From Flavobacteriales bacterium UBA2104 (GTDB lineage: Bacteria; Bacteroidota; Bacteroidia; Flavobacteriales_D; Crocinitomicaceae), in the NCBI GenBank assembly GCA_002331485.1, contig DCYS01000003.1, positions 507 through 64,506 on the forward strand: a stretch of DNA of 64,000 nucleotides. Direction: 5' to 3'. This document shows, one piece after another, positions 36,055 to 45,167 of the stretch. Numbering within the stretch: position 1 is the first letter of the stretch; each line of letters begins with the position of its first letter. The notes beneath the pieces are model-generated. The model did not search any database and was not told the DNA's origin. It saw nothing but the letters and a program-made list of their open reading frames with translations. A program made the position numbers and the translations under genes.

Positions 36055-37167
36055 ATGAAAAAAACACTATTCACTATTGGAATCATTTCGCTTCTCTTTA
36101 GTTGCGATAAAGAACTTAAGGATCAACCAGAATCAAATATTATCAACCTTCATCATAATGAACTTGATTTGCCAGATAGTCTCTCAAGCAGAAGAATTCA
36201 ATTCGCATTACAACTAAAGCAAGATGTCGCTAAAAAGTATTGGCAATGGTTCGGGGCGAGACAAACAGAAGGACCGTTTATTTACTTCAATGGAGATCGT
36301 TCTGAAGTGTTTTTTCCAGATCAGCGTGTAATAGATTGTTTAGATGATCACCACGTACATAGTAAAGATTACGTTGTAGCAAATCGTACGGATTCCATAC
36401 CTTATCACTTTGAATTAATGATCAGTTTTGATAAAGCAGATGAGCATAAACATTTCTACCAACATCCCGTTCAGCAGTTCATTTCTGTAGAAGAAACAGA
36501 AACCTTCATTCCTTCTGTGAATTCTACAGAATGGTGGATCACAATGGTTATTCACGAAATGTTTCATCATTTCCAGTACAACACACCAAAGTTTCTGGAA
36601 TACGCCAAAAATGAAATATCGCTTTTGCCATTCAATCCAAATCACATGATGCAACTTTGCAGGGATGATAAGAACTTCATGTCATTGATACAAAAAGAGA
36701 ACGCCATTCTAATGAAGGCTCTTGAAGAGAATGATCCATCTAAGATGAATGACTTGATCAGTCAGTTTCTCGATCTGAGAAAAGAACGAATGAAGACGTA
36801 TCAGGAAGATTATCCATATCTGCAAAAAGTTGAGGATTATTACGTCATCCAAGAAGGTTCTGCGCGGTATTTAGAGTTTCAAAGTATGCAGATCATGAGT
36901 GAATATGCAAACAATAAAAGCGATCATAAGATTGCGAATGATCCGATGTTTGACGATTTGGAAGGGTTTAAGAATATAGACCTGACTCATCCGGATTTCA
37001 ACTATCTAACTTACGCAGGTCCTGGTCAGTATCATTACACACTAGGTTTTAACATGATGCGTCTATTGGATAAGATCGGAGTCGACTATAAAGCAGACTT
37101 ATTAAACAACCCTGAATATGGATTACATAAATATCTAAGATCTTATTTACAGGGGCAGCAGATATAA
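36055..37167 (+). CDS. Lipoprotein with an HExxH motif, possible zinc metallopeptidase
   Basis: 370 residues with a lipoprotein signal (FTIGIISLLFSC, acylated Cys at about 17). A helical domain holds WWITMVIHEMFHHFQY near residues 160-175, a classic HExxH zinc site (H167, E168, H171), and farther on a conserved-looking Glu in VIQEGSARYLEFQSM near 258-272 that could be the third ligand. The general plan resembles gluzincin peptidases, but no known family is recognised, so peptidase activity is inference. It is monocistronic by spacing. Confidence 0.75.
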   Translation: MKKTLFTIGIISLLFSCDKELKDQPESNIINLHHNELDLPDSLSSRRIQFALQLKQDVAKKYWQWFGARQTEGPFIYFNGDRSEVFFPDQRVIDCLDDHHVHSKDYVVANRTDSIPYHFELMISFDKADEHKHFYQHPVQQFISVEETETFIPSVNSTEWWITMVIHEMFHHFQYNTPKFLEYAKNEISLLPFNPNHMMQLCRDDKNFMSLIQKENAILMKALEENDPSKMNDLISQFLDLRKERMKTYQEDYPYLQKVEDYYVIQEGSARYLEFQSMQIMSEYANNKSDHKIANDPMFDDLEGFKNIDLTHPDFNYLTYAGPGQYHYTLGFNMMRLLDKIGVDYKADLLNNPEYGLHKYLRSYLQGQQI

Positions 37168-37228
37168 ATTATTCGTATTTTTCTGATTGATAGTGATTAT
37201 TATTAACCGTGCTAATATGTTCTAAAAT

Positions 37229-37570
37229 ATGAGATTATCATTCGTACTAAGTTGTATTCTTTTGTTTTCCGTCAATATAAATGCACAGGATTGCCCGGAT
37301 TCTTGTGAGGTTTTTATTCCTAATAATATTACTGCTGATTGCGACGATGTCGATTGCGCGATTCTTACAATTCAAACGAATTGTGTACTACGCGATTTTG
37401 AATTTTCACTCTATAACAGATGGGGAGAGATCGTGTTTAACAGCGAAGATCCTAAAATGAGATTTGATACAGCGACTGTTGACGATGCAGTTTACTTCTG
37501 GACATTGAAGGCTATGACGTGTAATAACGATGAAATTGATCGAAAAGGAAATATTTATGTCCTGAAGTGA
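37229..37570 (+). CDS. Free-standing T9SS type B (CHU_C-like) sorting domain protein
   Basis: 113 residues: a signal peptide (LSFVLSCILLFSVNINAQ) and then only a single CHU_C-like domain: VFIPNNITADCDDVD, FSLYNRWGEIVFNSEDP near residues 68-84, VYFWTL and a closing NIYVLK. Such domains normally sit at the end of very large exported proteins and direct them to the T9SS. Here the domain is alone and has five extra cysteines, so it may be a remnant or a small surface protein. Confidence 0.75.
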   Translation: MRLSFVLSCILLFSVNINAQDCPDSCEVFIPNNITADCDDVDCAILTIQTNCVLRDFEFSLYNRWGEIVFNSEDPKMRFDTATVDDAVYFWTLKAMTCNNDEIDRKGNIYVLK

Positions 37571-37651
37571 GTTCCTGTTCCGATCTTAATTGAGTTAAGT
37601 TGATTCAAATCAGATATTTATATATTTTAGTAGGAAAACAAACTACTAATT

Positions 37652-39103
37652 ATGAAACAACTTAGAAAGAATCTAACCTATGTATCTGTCCTTTCATTTT
37701 CGCTGATTTTTGTGAACTGTGGAGGTGAAGCTCAAGATCAGAATTTATCGAATAATGCTCCTGTTGAGGATGAGTCGGTAAATCAAGAACCGGAAGAAAT
37801 CAATCCCGAGGAACTTGTCGTTATGGTAACTCTCGACTCAGAACGGAAGAATTTCTATGCAACACAAGATGAGGATCCTGTTTTTAATCAAAAGATGTTC
37901 GATAAAGCAGAACCATTTGTAGACGGTTTTGCAAGAGTAGGAAAGAAGATCGACGATAGTACAATGCTGTTCACGTTTATCGATGCAGAAGGTGAGGAGT
38001 TATTTGATTATAAATATGACGCTGCCGGGAATTTTAGTGATGGAATGGCGTGGGTCGAGAAAGATGGTAAATATGGCTACATCAACACCGAAGGAGAGGA
38101 GATCATTCCAGTTGAATATTTAAACAATTGGAATTTCAATAGTGGAAGAGTTCTTTTCAGTAACGAAGAGTTCAACCCGTACATGGATATTTCATATAGT
38201 ACAGCGAAATATGGGTACTTGAACAAAGAAGGGGATACAGTTATACCTTTACAGTACAAATGGGCACTCTCTTTTAATGGTGGTTTAGCCCCTGTTTATG
38301 AAGGAGGTAAGATGATGTTCATTGATCCAGAAGGTAATCAAGCGATCGATAAAAAGTTTGACAATGCGGATGAATTTAGAAAAGGAATAGCTCCTGTAAT
38401 GTCTGGCGGAAACCTTGGATTCATTAATGAAGAGGGAGAATTCATTGTATCTCCAAAATATGACGAGTACAAATACTTGTATGAATATGATGTTTTCAAT
38501 TACTCTACAAGAGATGATGACAAGGATAGAAGTAAAGTATATCAGACCGATGAAGGATACTTCATTGTGAGTAAAAATGGAAAATGGGGTGCAATAGATA
38601 TTGACGAGAATGCAATTGTTCCATTCGAATTTGCCGGTATTGGTATTCCTGATAGCAACATTGTTGAGATCAATAAAGTGAAGAAGCAAGAGCAGTACTC
38701 TACGAAATATTATACGGGTCTTTTCGATCTAAATAAAAAGGAAGTTGTGTTACCAGCAAAATATGATGATGTTAGAAAATTCCATGATAAAGGAAATGTT
38801 TCATGGTATAAGATCGGATTAAAGACGGATCCAGAAGGTTACTCAACTGATAAACATGGATTCTTCAATGCAGAGACGGGTAAGATCATTGAACCAGAAT
38901 TCTATGATGTTGAGATATTCCATGAAGGATTAGCAGAAGTTCAAAAAGAAAAAGATGGACTTTGGGGTTATGTGAATGAAGATGGAGAAGTAGTTATTGA
39001 TTTTCAATTCAAATCAGGAGGTGAATTTGAAGACGGTAAAGCTTTCGTAAATACTGGAAGTGACTACATTTATATCGATAAGAAAGGCAATGAAGTAAAA
39101 TAA
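37652..39103 (+). CDS. WG-repeat lipoprotein
   Basis: 483 residues with a lipoprotein signal (LSFSLIFVNC, Cys at about 24) and an acidic linker to residue 50. At least seven WG repeats follow (KYGYINTEGEEIIPVEY, KYGYLNKEGDTVIPLQY, LGFINEEGEFIVSPKY, KWGAIDIDENAIVPFEF, KHGFFNAETGKIIEPEF, LWGYVNEDGEVVIDFQF and weaker ones), each about 45 residues. WG repeats build beta-rich solenoids thought to bind proteins or sugars. The product should be anchored in the outer membrane. Function unknown. Confidence 0.88.
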   Translation: MKQLRKNLTYVSVLSFSLIFVNCGGEAQDQNLSNNAPVEDESVNQEPEEINPEELVVMVTLDSERKNFYATQDEDPVFNQKMFDKAEPFVDGFARVGKKIDDSTMLFTFIDAEGEELFDYKYDAAGNFSDGMAWVEKDGKYGYINTEGEEIIPVEYLNNWNFNSGRVLFSNEEFNPYMDISYSTAKYGYLNKEGDTVIPLQYKWALSFNGGLAPVYEGGKMMFIDPEGNQAIDKKFDNADEFRKGIAPVMSGGNLGFINEEGEFIVSPKYDEYKYLYEYDVFNYSTRDDDKDRSKVYQTDEGYFIVSKNGKWGAIDIDENAIVPFEFAGIGIPDSNIVEINKVKKQEQYSTKYYTGLFDLNKKEVVLPAKYDDVRKFHDKGNVSWYKIGLKTDPEGYSTDKHGFFNAETGKIIEPEFYDVEIFHEGLAEVQKEKDGLWGYVNEDGEVVIDFQFKSGGEFEDGKAFVNTGSDYIYIDKKGNEVK

Positions 39104-39123
39104 TTCAGTAGCTTAAATTTTTT

Positions 39124-39153
39124 AAAGGTCTTCCATTATGGGAGACCTTTTTT
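39124..39153 (+). terminator. Hairpin terminator after the WG-repeat gene
   Basis: AAAGGTCTTCC pairs with GGGAGACCTTT (one G-T pair) around a 5-nt loop, followed by more T. It lies 21 bp after the stop. Confidence 0.82.
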
Positions 39154-39302
39154 GTTTGTTGTTACTGCATGATTACATTTTATCACATTCAAAATATTTA
39201 TTGTATTAAGTGATCTTTCAGAGAAACAATCTGAATTAATGCTTATGTAACGATTTTAAGTGAGTTGAGTTATTATTTGTAGAAACACTAAACACTTAAA
39301 TC

Positions 39303-40964
39303 ATGAAGATTTTATTATTCCTTACAAGTATTTTGATATGTTTTATTTCTCTGGGACAAGATTCACGATTCTCTCATATTCTCTCACATGATGTTAAACT
39401 TACTCCCCGTGTTGTCCAATCAAAAGAGTTTAATAAAGTTTGGTTGAAAACTAATTTCGCTTCACCGGACATTCTAAATAAAAGTGAGATAACGAAGATA
39501 AAAGGAAAATTAATTACAAAAATTGAACTTGTATTTACAGTATTTAAAGAGATTCCCACTTTTGATCAAAACTCTCTGAACTATAGACGCTTGAGGGAAC
39601 TAGCTAAATTAGCTCCAGAACTCTTTCAAAACGACCTTACTGAATGGTCAATGGTTGGGCAGACTGCTTGTACTGTTGCTGAAGATGGTGATAAATATTT
39701 TCATGGCTTTATTATTACCTACCGACCTGAGTCTAAAAAAGCACACACAAAATTTGAAATGGATTACATTGAGGGAGTGTTTGGACGTTTAGAAAGAGGT
39801 TTCGAAAGTTCGAAGCTCGATTTTGACACAAGTGCTCTGCTTTTATCTACTAGAAAATCATTTAAAGATGGAGTTGGTACAGTATGGGTTCCCCGCACTG
39901 GTTACCCTTCGTCAAGATTTGTTATCGAAAAGTGGCCTCAGTTCAAAAATGGGGTTGATGATTTTGATGCATATCTTAAGCGTTATATTAATTATCCTGA
40001 AAAAGCTATAAAGAATGGCATTGAAGGTTTAGTATATGTGGGTTTTACAGTTTCAAAAAAAGGTAAGGTAACCAATGTGAGGCCGATACAAGGTATCGGA
40101 TATGGATGTGTTGAAAATGTAGTACACACTATAAGTGGCATGCCTGATTGGGAACCTGGAGTAATCATGAATAAAACAACAACCTATGATCTTCGCGTAA
40201 TCGTTAGCTTCTCTTTGAATAATAATGTATCAATATCCCTTAAGTCTTGTCGTACCGATTTTAAGTATATGACTGATTCTTCAGTTACCGAGTTTTTGGT
40301 CAAGGATAGGTGTATGAGGAGTCTTGGTCCAGATTCAACAATTTTTTCAGTATTTAAAAGAAATAGGAATTGGGATGATATGATGGTTGTGGGTGATTTA
40401 ACTGGAAGTATGTCACCTTATACCGCTCAGTTATTAGTATGGCATAAATTAAACTATAAAGCAAATAAACATAAGGTGAAACAATTTACTTTTTTTAATG
40501 ACGGCGATAGTATGGCAGATCGTAGAAAAGTAATCGGCAGAACAGGGGGGATTTATCACGGAAAAGCGAATAGTTTTGAAGCAATCAAAGCACTTGCATT
40601 AAAAACTATGACTCGTGGTTCAGGAGGTGATTGTCCAGAGAATAATATCGAAGCCACTTTGTCAGCAATAAACAATTGTTCAGATTTTAAAGATATCATC
40701 ATGATCGCTGATAATTTTGCAACACCTCGAGATATTAAACTCCTTAAAAAAGTTAATCATCCAATTCACATAATCGTATGCGGTGCTGCATTTGGAATAA
40801 ATGTTGAATACTTGAATATTGCCCGTGAAACAGGTGGAAGTATACACACAATTGAGGACGATATTAATAATCTAATAGAACTGAATGAAGGAGAGGACTT
40901 TGAGATTGGTCGCTTTATCTACCGTATTCAGAATGGGAAATTTGTACGACTATATAAGTCATGA
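39303..40964 (+). CDS. Secreted TonB-C and VWA domain fusion protein
   Basis: 553 residues with a signal peptide (LLFLTSILICFISLGQ). Residues 20-215 are unfamiliar. A TonB C-terminal-like domain covers about 218-306 (YPEKAIKNGIEGLVYVGFTVSKKGKVTNV...MPDWEPG). A von Willebrand A-like domain follows at about 359-525: a MIDAS-like DLTGSMS at 365-371, GGDCPENNIEATLSAI near 438-453, DIIMIADNFA near 459-468 and IHIIVCGAAFG. The second serine of the DxSxS motif is kept, the first is Thr. The combination is unusual. A relative is the VWA lipoprotein at 46953, sharing the GGDxPE segment. Confidence 0.78.
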   Translation: MKILLFLTSILICFISLGQDSRFSHILSHDVKLTPRVVQSKEFNKVWLKTNFASPDILNKSEITKIKGKLITKIELVFTVFKEIPTFDQNSLNYRRLRELAKLAPELFQNDLTEWSMVGQTACTVAEDGDKYFHGFIITYRPESKKAHTKFEMDYIEGVFGRLERGFESSKLDFDTSALLLSTRKSFKDGVGTVWVPRTGYPSSRFVIEKWPQFKNGVDDFDAYLKRYINYPEKAIKNGIEGLVYVGFTVSKKGKVTNVRPIQGIGYGCVENVVHTISGMPDWEPGVIMNKTTTYDLRVIVSFSLNNNVSISLKSCRTDFKYMTDSSVTEFLVKDRCMRSLGPDSTIFSVFKRNRNWDDMMVVGDLTGSMSPYTAQLLVWHKLNYKANKHKVKQFTFFNDGDSMADRRKVIGRTGGIYHGKANSFEAIKALALKTMTRGSGGDCPENNIEATLSAINNCSDFKDIIMIADNFATPRDIKLLKKVNHPIHIIVCGAAFGINVEYLNIARETGGSIHTIEDDINNLIELNEGEDFEIGRFIYRIQNGKFVRLYKS

Positions 40965-40983
40965 TATTACATAATAGATAGAT

Positions 40984-41445
40984 CTATTGACAATCCTCTA
41001 AGTGCTTTTCAGAGATCGTCGGTTCTGCATATGAGGCGATCTTCTCACTTTCCAACTCATCCAGTAGCTCTTTTATTGGCGCATAATCTTGATTGTAGTG
41101 TACCTCCATAGCGAAATAATTCTCGCTGTATTTTTCAATTCGACAACCTTTCTCAGTAAAGAGATCAATCAATTCCTGTATGCCAGTTTCCTCTTCCAAT
41201 TTTACTAATTGTACTACTGAACTACCTGAATGTTCGGTAGTTTCTTCGTACGTTATCATTCCTTCCTCTTCGTTGAATTCAGCGTAAATCAAGTCATCGG
41301 GAGCAACCACAGATGCATAAAAAGGCACACCATGAACGCGATAGATTCCAGTGTCATGATCAATAACCTCGCAAGTTATCGTCTCAGTGATCTCTTCATC
41401 GAATAAATTACTGTGAAATCGGAAAAGAATATCTTCGGTTTTCAT
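40984..41445 (-). CDS. DUF4265 family protein
   Basis: A 153-residue acidic soluble protein. It matches the DUF4265 pattern: ETITCEVIDHDTGIYRVHGVPFYASVVAPDDLIYAEFNEEEGM near residues 20-62, followed by EHSGSSVVQLV. Its function is unknown. The start is divergent from the double-glycine peptide gene, and the 264-bp gap between them has two inverted repeats, one 37 bp from this start. A 19-bp gap separates its stop from the convergent VWA fusion gene. Confidence 0.78.
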   Translation of the reverse strand: MKTEDILFRFHSNLFDEEITETITCEVIDHDTGIYRVHGVPFYASVVAPDDLIYAEFNEEEGMITYEETTEHSGSSVVQLVKLEEETGIQELIDLFTEKGCRIEKYSENYFAMEVHYNQDYAPIKELLDELESEKIASYAEPTISEKHLEDCQ

Positions 41446-41481
41446 ATTATTGAATTTTGTCTAAAATAATCACGATTCTGC

Positions 41482-41514
41482 GGTTAAAGAAATACTCAAA
41501 ACTATTCTTTAACC
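41482..41514. promoter_or_regulatory. Perfect 10-bp inverted repeat in the divergent gap
   Basis: GGTTAAAGAA and TTCTTTAACC form a perfect inverted repeat around 13 bases, 37 bp upstream of the DUF4265 start. No gene ends here, so it is not an ordinary terminator; an operator or leader hairpin for DUF4265 is more likely. Confidence 0.5.
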
Positions 41515-41561
41515 TAATTTTAATAAAAACGTATCAGTGTTCAATAGATAATGCTGTTTCC

Positions 41562-41610
41562 TATGCTATAATCATAAGACTATAACAGTCCGAATAAACA
41601 GAATAGCATA
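41562..41610. promoter_or_regulatory. Inverted repeat TATGCTAT / ATAGCATA
   Basis: TATGCTAT at 41562-41569 and ATAGCATA at 41603-41610 form perfect 8-bp arms 33 bp apart, about 100 bp before the small peptide gene. This is possible operator structure; the arms are short enough that chance cannot be excluded. Confidence 0.35.
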
Positions 41611-41709
41611 AAAAAACGATCACTCAGAAGAATATTAAGGCTTTTAGAAAGAATTTACAGTAACTGAATGAATATTTATGTATTCTTGGATAAACAAAAT
41701 TAAAATACC

Positions 41710-41823
41710 ATGAAAAAGTCAATTAATTCATTTAAAGCAAAGGTTATTCAATCAAGATCTGTGATCAAGGGTGGTCACACTATTGATCCGAAGAAAGTAA
41801 CGCGTTTGTGTTTAGAGGCATAA
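41710..41823 (+). CDS. 37-residue peptide with double-glycine leader, possible RiPP precursor
   Basis: A short gene with an ATG start and its own strong terminator 34 bp after the stop. The peptide is basic: an N-terminal leader-like part (MKKSINSFKAKVIQSRSV), a double glycine at residues 21-22 (VIKGG), then a 15-residue tail (HTIDPKKVTRLCLEA) with one Cys and two Thr. The start and the IKGG resemble Bacteroidota natural-product precursors whose leaders end in a V/I-KGG cleavage site. No modifying enzyme or export peptidase lies in the window. It is divergent from DUF4265. The codons look normal; without homologs it remains a candidate. Confidence 0.6.
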   Translation: MKKSINSFKAKVIQSRSVIKGGHTIDPKKVTRLCLEA

Positions 41824-41856
41824 TCAGGACTTCCGCAGAGGAATAGATTGTTAATC

Positions 41857-41883
41857 AAGGTCACTTCAAGGTGACCTTTTTTT
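41857..41883 (+). terminator. Intrinsic terminator of the small peptide gene
   Basis: AAGGTCAC and GTGACCTT pair perfectly around TTCAAG and run into seven T. It is a textbook terminator directly after the 37-residue gene and supports it as a real transcription unit. Confidence 0.9.
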
Positions 41884-41990
41884 ATGATCTATTTTCCAAC
41901 CTATGGTATTTTTGAAACGACAGCTATTTAGCACTGTTGGGTATTATTGATATATTTTTGCTCTTCAGGACTGTACTTTTAGAATTTATT

Positions 41991-42641
41991 ATGAAATATC
42001 TAATACTCATAACTAGTTTGTTTCTTGCATTAACAATAGATGCTCAGGTGAAGCACGATCTGGAATCCTGGACAGGCGTCAAGACGGATGTTAAGCTGCA
42101 CAAGCATTTTGAGATCAAAATAGATGCTCAACTTAGAAGGAATGATTTTTTGTCACAAAGAAAATCGGCTTTAGTAGAAATTGGCTTGGCTTATGATCCT
42201 TTTAAATGGTTGACATTTACACCTGCATATCGTTTTACTCATAAAGATAATAGCCGATCATATGGTAGATTGAGTATGGATATGGAGCTAGAATTCGATC
42301 TTGGAAAAGATTGGTCTATAGAAAACCGTTCACGTGCACAATATGAATATAGGTATGCGACTGTGAATAGAGAAACAGAACTTAGAAATAAAACACAACT
42401 CGATTATAACCTCTCTAAATTATTCGATCCTTACACGAGTGTAGAATTCTTTTATGGAAACGGGAATTTTAGTGATTACCGTTTAAGAATAGGAGGGAGT
42501 TGGCGACTTTCTAAGAAGATCGATCTAAACACCTTTTACAGCATGGAAAGCGAGATGGGAAAGAAAACCAATGATAAAGATCATATCGTCGGATTATTCT
42601 TAAAGATAAACCTTGATGCTCGCAAAAAAAAGCGCAAGTAG
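41991..42641 (+). CDS. DUF2490 outer membrane beta-barrel protein
   Basis: 216 residues from the ATG at 41991, which gives a clean signal peptide (YLILITSLFLALTIDAQ); an earlier in-frame start at 41937 would add 18 unlikely residues. The mature part is a run of amphipathic strands (DLESWTGVKTDVKLHKHFEIKIDAQLRR, FTPAYRFTH, WSIENRSRAQYEYRY, VEFFYGNGNF) of the DUF2490 type, which is expected to form a 10- or 12-stranded outer-membrane barrel. Function unknown. It is a single gene. Confidence 0.82.
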   Translation: MKYLILITSLFLALTIDAQVKHDLESWTGVKTDVKLHKHFEIKIDAQLRRNDFLSQRKSALVEIGLAYDPFKWLTFTPAYRFTHKDNSRSYGRLSMDMELEFDLGKDWSIENRSRAQYEYRYATVNRETELRNKTQLDYNLSKLFDPYTSVEFFYGNGNFSDYRLRIGGSWRLSKKIDLNTFYSMESEMGKKTNDKDHIVGLFLKINLDARKKKRK

Positions 42642-42779
42642 CCCTGTTGAAGCTTGATTTTATCGATTAGCACAATGCTAGTCCTGGAAATACGATTTTA
42701 CTTCCAATACTGGTTAAGTTCATCTCTATATTGTTTTTTTATTTCATTAACTTTAACGATAGATCTGTAATTCAACACT

Positions 42780-45167
42780 ATGGCTAAAGGTTCTGTATTG
42801 ATCTTGATTTGTTTAATGTCGTTCATGGCTATTGGACAATCTATGATTCCTGCATCTGAAATGGATTCTCTCAAAAAGATCTGGGACAGCAAGGAAGAAT
42901 CAGATACCAGTCGTCTAAATGCGCTTAAACATATTGCATATAAAGGATATCTTAGGATTCAACCTGATAGTACACTCATCCTGGCAGAAAAAGGGATCAA
43001 GTTTGCTGAATCTAATGGTCAAATGAAATATGTTGCTGATCTGTTTAACCTGAAAGGGTTAGCATACAAGGCTAAATCGCAATTTGATAAATCCATATCA
43101 TCGTATGAAAAGAGCCTTTCCATAAGTAAAGAAATAGGAGAGAAGAAGATCGAAGGTAAAGCCTATTCAAATATAGCAGTTGTATATTCCATCCAACGTA
43201 AGTATGAAAAATCCATTTCGTATTCTAAAAAAGCGATCGAAAGTCATAAGTCAACTGATTACAAACGTGGCGTAGTCGGAGGATACAATGATCTTGGGGC
43301 TACATATTTCTCAATGGGGGAATACGACAAAGCAATTGAAAACTTTGATCGTGCTACTGAATTACTCGCTGATGAAGAAGATCAGGAGATGAGGGCGCTG
43401 ATCACAGGAAATATCGGGATCATTTATCAGGTGAAAGGTGATCTGGCTCATGCCATAGAGTATATCCGAAGAGCTGTTGCTATTTATGAGGCTGCTGAGA
43501 TTAAGGACAAAATGGCTGGAGGTTTATCAAATATTGGAGTCATCTATCGCAAAATGGAACAAAACGAAAAAGCATTGGAATACTTTCATCAGGCACTTTC
43601 AATTTATGAAGAGTACAACAATGAGGTAGGGATGATGGATCTGAATAATAACATTGCCGTTGTTCACTCTGCAAAAGGAGAGTACGATCAAGCCGAGAAA
43701 TTCTACGAGAAAAGCAGGGAGATCGCTGAAAAGCTGGATGATCCAAATGGAATATCTAACTCACTACATAATATTGGGTTACTCCACATGAGAAAAGGAG
43801 ATTATGATAAATCACTTAAACTATTACTTGAAGCGAAAAAGATGCGCGAAAAGTATGAATTGAATAGAAACCTGATCTCTTCCTTTACAGCATTGTCTGA
43901 AGTCTATTTCAAGCAGAATAATATACAGCAAGCACTAAAATATGGTGAAGAAGGCTATAAAAGGGCAAAAGATAGAGGAGATATAAAAGAAATTAAGTCT
44001 GCAGCAAATATTCTGTATCAAGTGCATCAAAAGCTGAATAATTCAGACCGTTCATTGGAAATGTACATGGAGTACATCAAGCTCCGTGACTCCATTAAGA
44101 GCGAAGAAAATCAAAAAGAGATCATTCATCAGGAATATAAATATGAATATGAAAAGCAATCGGCTTTGGATTCAGTTGAGAATGCTAAAAAGCAGCGAAT
44201 AGCTCAATCTATTATTGAAAAAGAGAAAGCTGAAAATGCACGAAAACAGACGATACAGTATGCATTGATCGGTGGTCTGGCATTGGTTCTCGTATTTGCA
44301 GGACTTGTTTTAAATCGATTTAGAATTACCTCGAAACAAAAGAAGCTGATCGAAAAACAAAAGCAGCAAGTTGACAGTGCCTACAGTCAGCTGGAAGAGA
44401 AGAACTCAGAAATACTGGATTCAATAAATTATGCAAAGCGGATTCAATCGGCTATTCTTCCTCCACCAAAATTGGTAAAAACATATCTAACAGATTCTTT
44501 TGTGCTCTACAAGCCAAAAGATATTGTCGCGGGTGATTTCTACTGGATGGAACCAAGAGAAGATGGAGTGATGTTCGCAGCTGCAGACTGCACGGGGCAC
44601 GGAGTTCCCGGAGCTATGGTGAGTGTAGTGTGTAACAATGGATTAAATCGTTCGGTGAGAGAGCACGGTATAAAAGAACCAGCGAAGATCCTGGATAAGA
44701 CCAGAGAGATCGTTATACAAGAGTTTGAAAAGAGTGAGGAGGAGGTGAAAGACGGAATGGATATCGCCTTGTGTTCGTTAAAAGAGGTAGATGAAGGAAA
44801 GTCAACGTTGGAGTTCGCAGGTGCGCACAATCCACTTTGGATCATAAGAAAAGGGGCTTCAACGATAGAAGAGATCAAAGGTGATAAACAACCGATCGGT
44901 AAGTTTGGACTACAAAAGCCTTTTACTAATCATCGCGTAGAGTTGAATGCAGGGGACACGATCTACCTGTTCTCAGATGGATTTGCAGATCAGTTTGGTG
45001 GTGAGAACGGAAAGAAATTCAAGTCGAGGAACTTTAAGAACTTATTATTATCGATCGTATCATCTCCAATGAATGAGCAAAAGGAAATGATCGATAAAGC
45101 ATTTGAGGAGTGGAGGGGAGACAACGAACAACTGGATGATGTCTGTGTGATCGGACTACGTGTATAA
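42780..45167 (+). CDS. TPR - transmembrane - SpoIIE (PP2C) phosphatase
   Basis: 795 residues with a signal peptide (SVLILICLMSFMAIGQ). Tetratricopeptide repeats cover about residues 60-420 in the periplasm; a membrane helix follows at about 490-512 (LIGGLALVLVFAGLVL), a coiled coil, then a SpoIIE-type PP2C phosphatase at about 550-795 with YKPKDIVAGDFYWME, ADCTGHGVPGAMVS, DGMDIALCSL and YLFSDGFADQFGG. It shares the phosphatase half with the large GAF protein at 8516 but has a periplasmic sensor instead. Target phosphoproteins are not nearby. Confidence 0.92.
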   Translation: MAKGSVLILICLMSFMAIGQSMIPASEMDSLKKIWDSKEESDTSRLNALKHIAYKGYLRIQPDSTLILAEKGIKFAESNGQMKYVADLFNLKGLAYKAKSQFDKSISSYEKSLSISKEIGEKKIEGKAYSNIAVVYSIQRKYEKSISYSKKAIESHKSTDYKRGVVGGYNDLGATYFSMGEYDKAIENFDRATELLADEEDQEMRALITGNIGIIYQVKGDLAHAIEYIRRAVAIYEAAEIKDKMAGGLSNIGVIYRKMEQNEKALEYFHQALSIYEEYNNEVGMMDLNNNIAVVHSAKGEYDQAEKFYEKSREIAEKLDDPNGISNSLHNIGLLHMRKGDYDKSLKLLLEAKKMREKYELNRNLISSFTALSEVYFKQNNIQQALKYGEEGYKRAKDRGDIKEIKSAANILYQVHQKLNNSDRSLEMYMEYIKLRDSIKSEENQKEIIHQEYKYEYEKQSALDSVENAKKQRIAQSIIEKEKAENARKQTIQYALIGGLALVLVFAGLVLNRFRITSKQKKLIEKQKQQVDSAYSQLEEKNSEILDSINYAKRIQSAILPPPKLVKTYLTDSFVLYKPKDIVAGDFYWMEPREDGVMFAAADCTGHGVPGAMVSVVCNNGLNRSVREHGIKEPAKILDKTREIVIQEFEKSEEEVKDGMDIALCSLKEVDEGKSTLEFAGAHNPLWIIRKGASTIEEIKGDKQPIGKFGLQKPFTNHRVELNAGDTIYLFSDGFADQFGGENGKKFKSRNFKNLLLSIVSSPMNEQKEMIDKAFEEWRGDNEQLDDVCVIGLRV

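Noticed and set aside
36415..36654. Minus-strand frame opposite the HExxH lipoprotein
   Set aside because: A shadow of a well-supported plus-strand gene with lipobox and zinc motif.
41482..41514. Inverted repeat considered as a terminator
   Set aside because: No gene ends into it on either strand; it lies between divergent starts, so an operator or leader role fits better.
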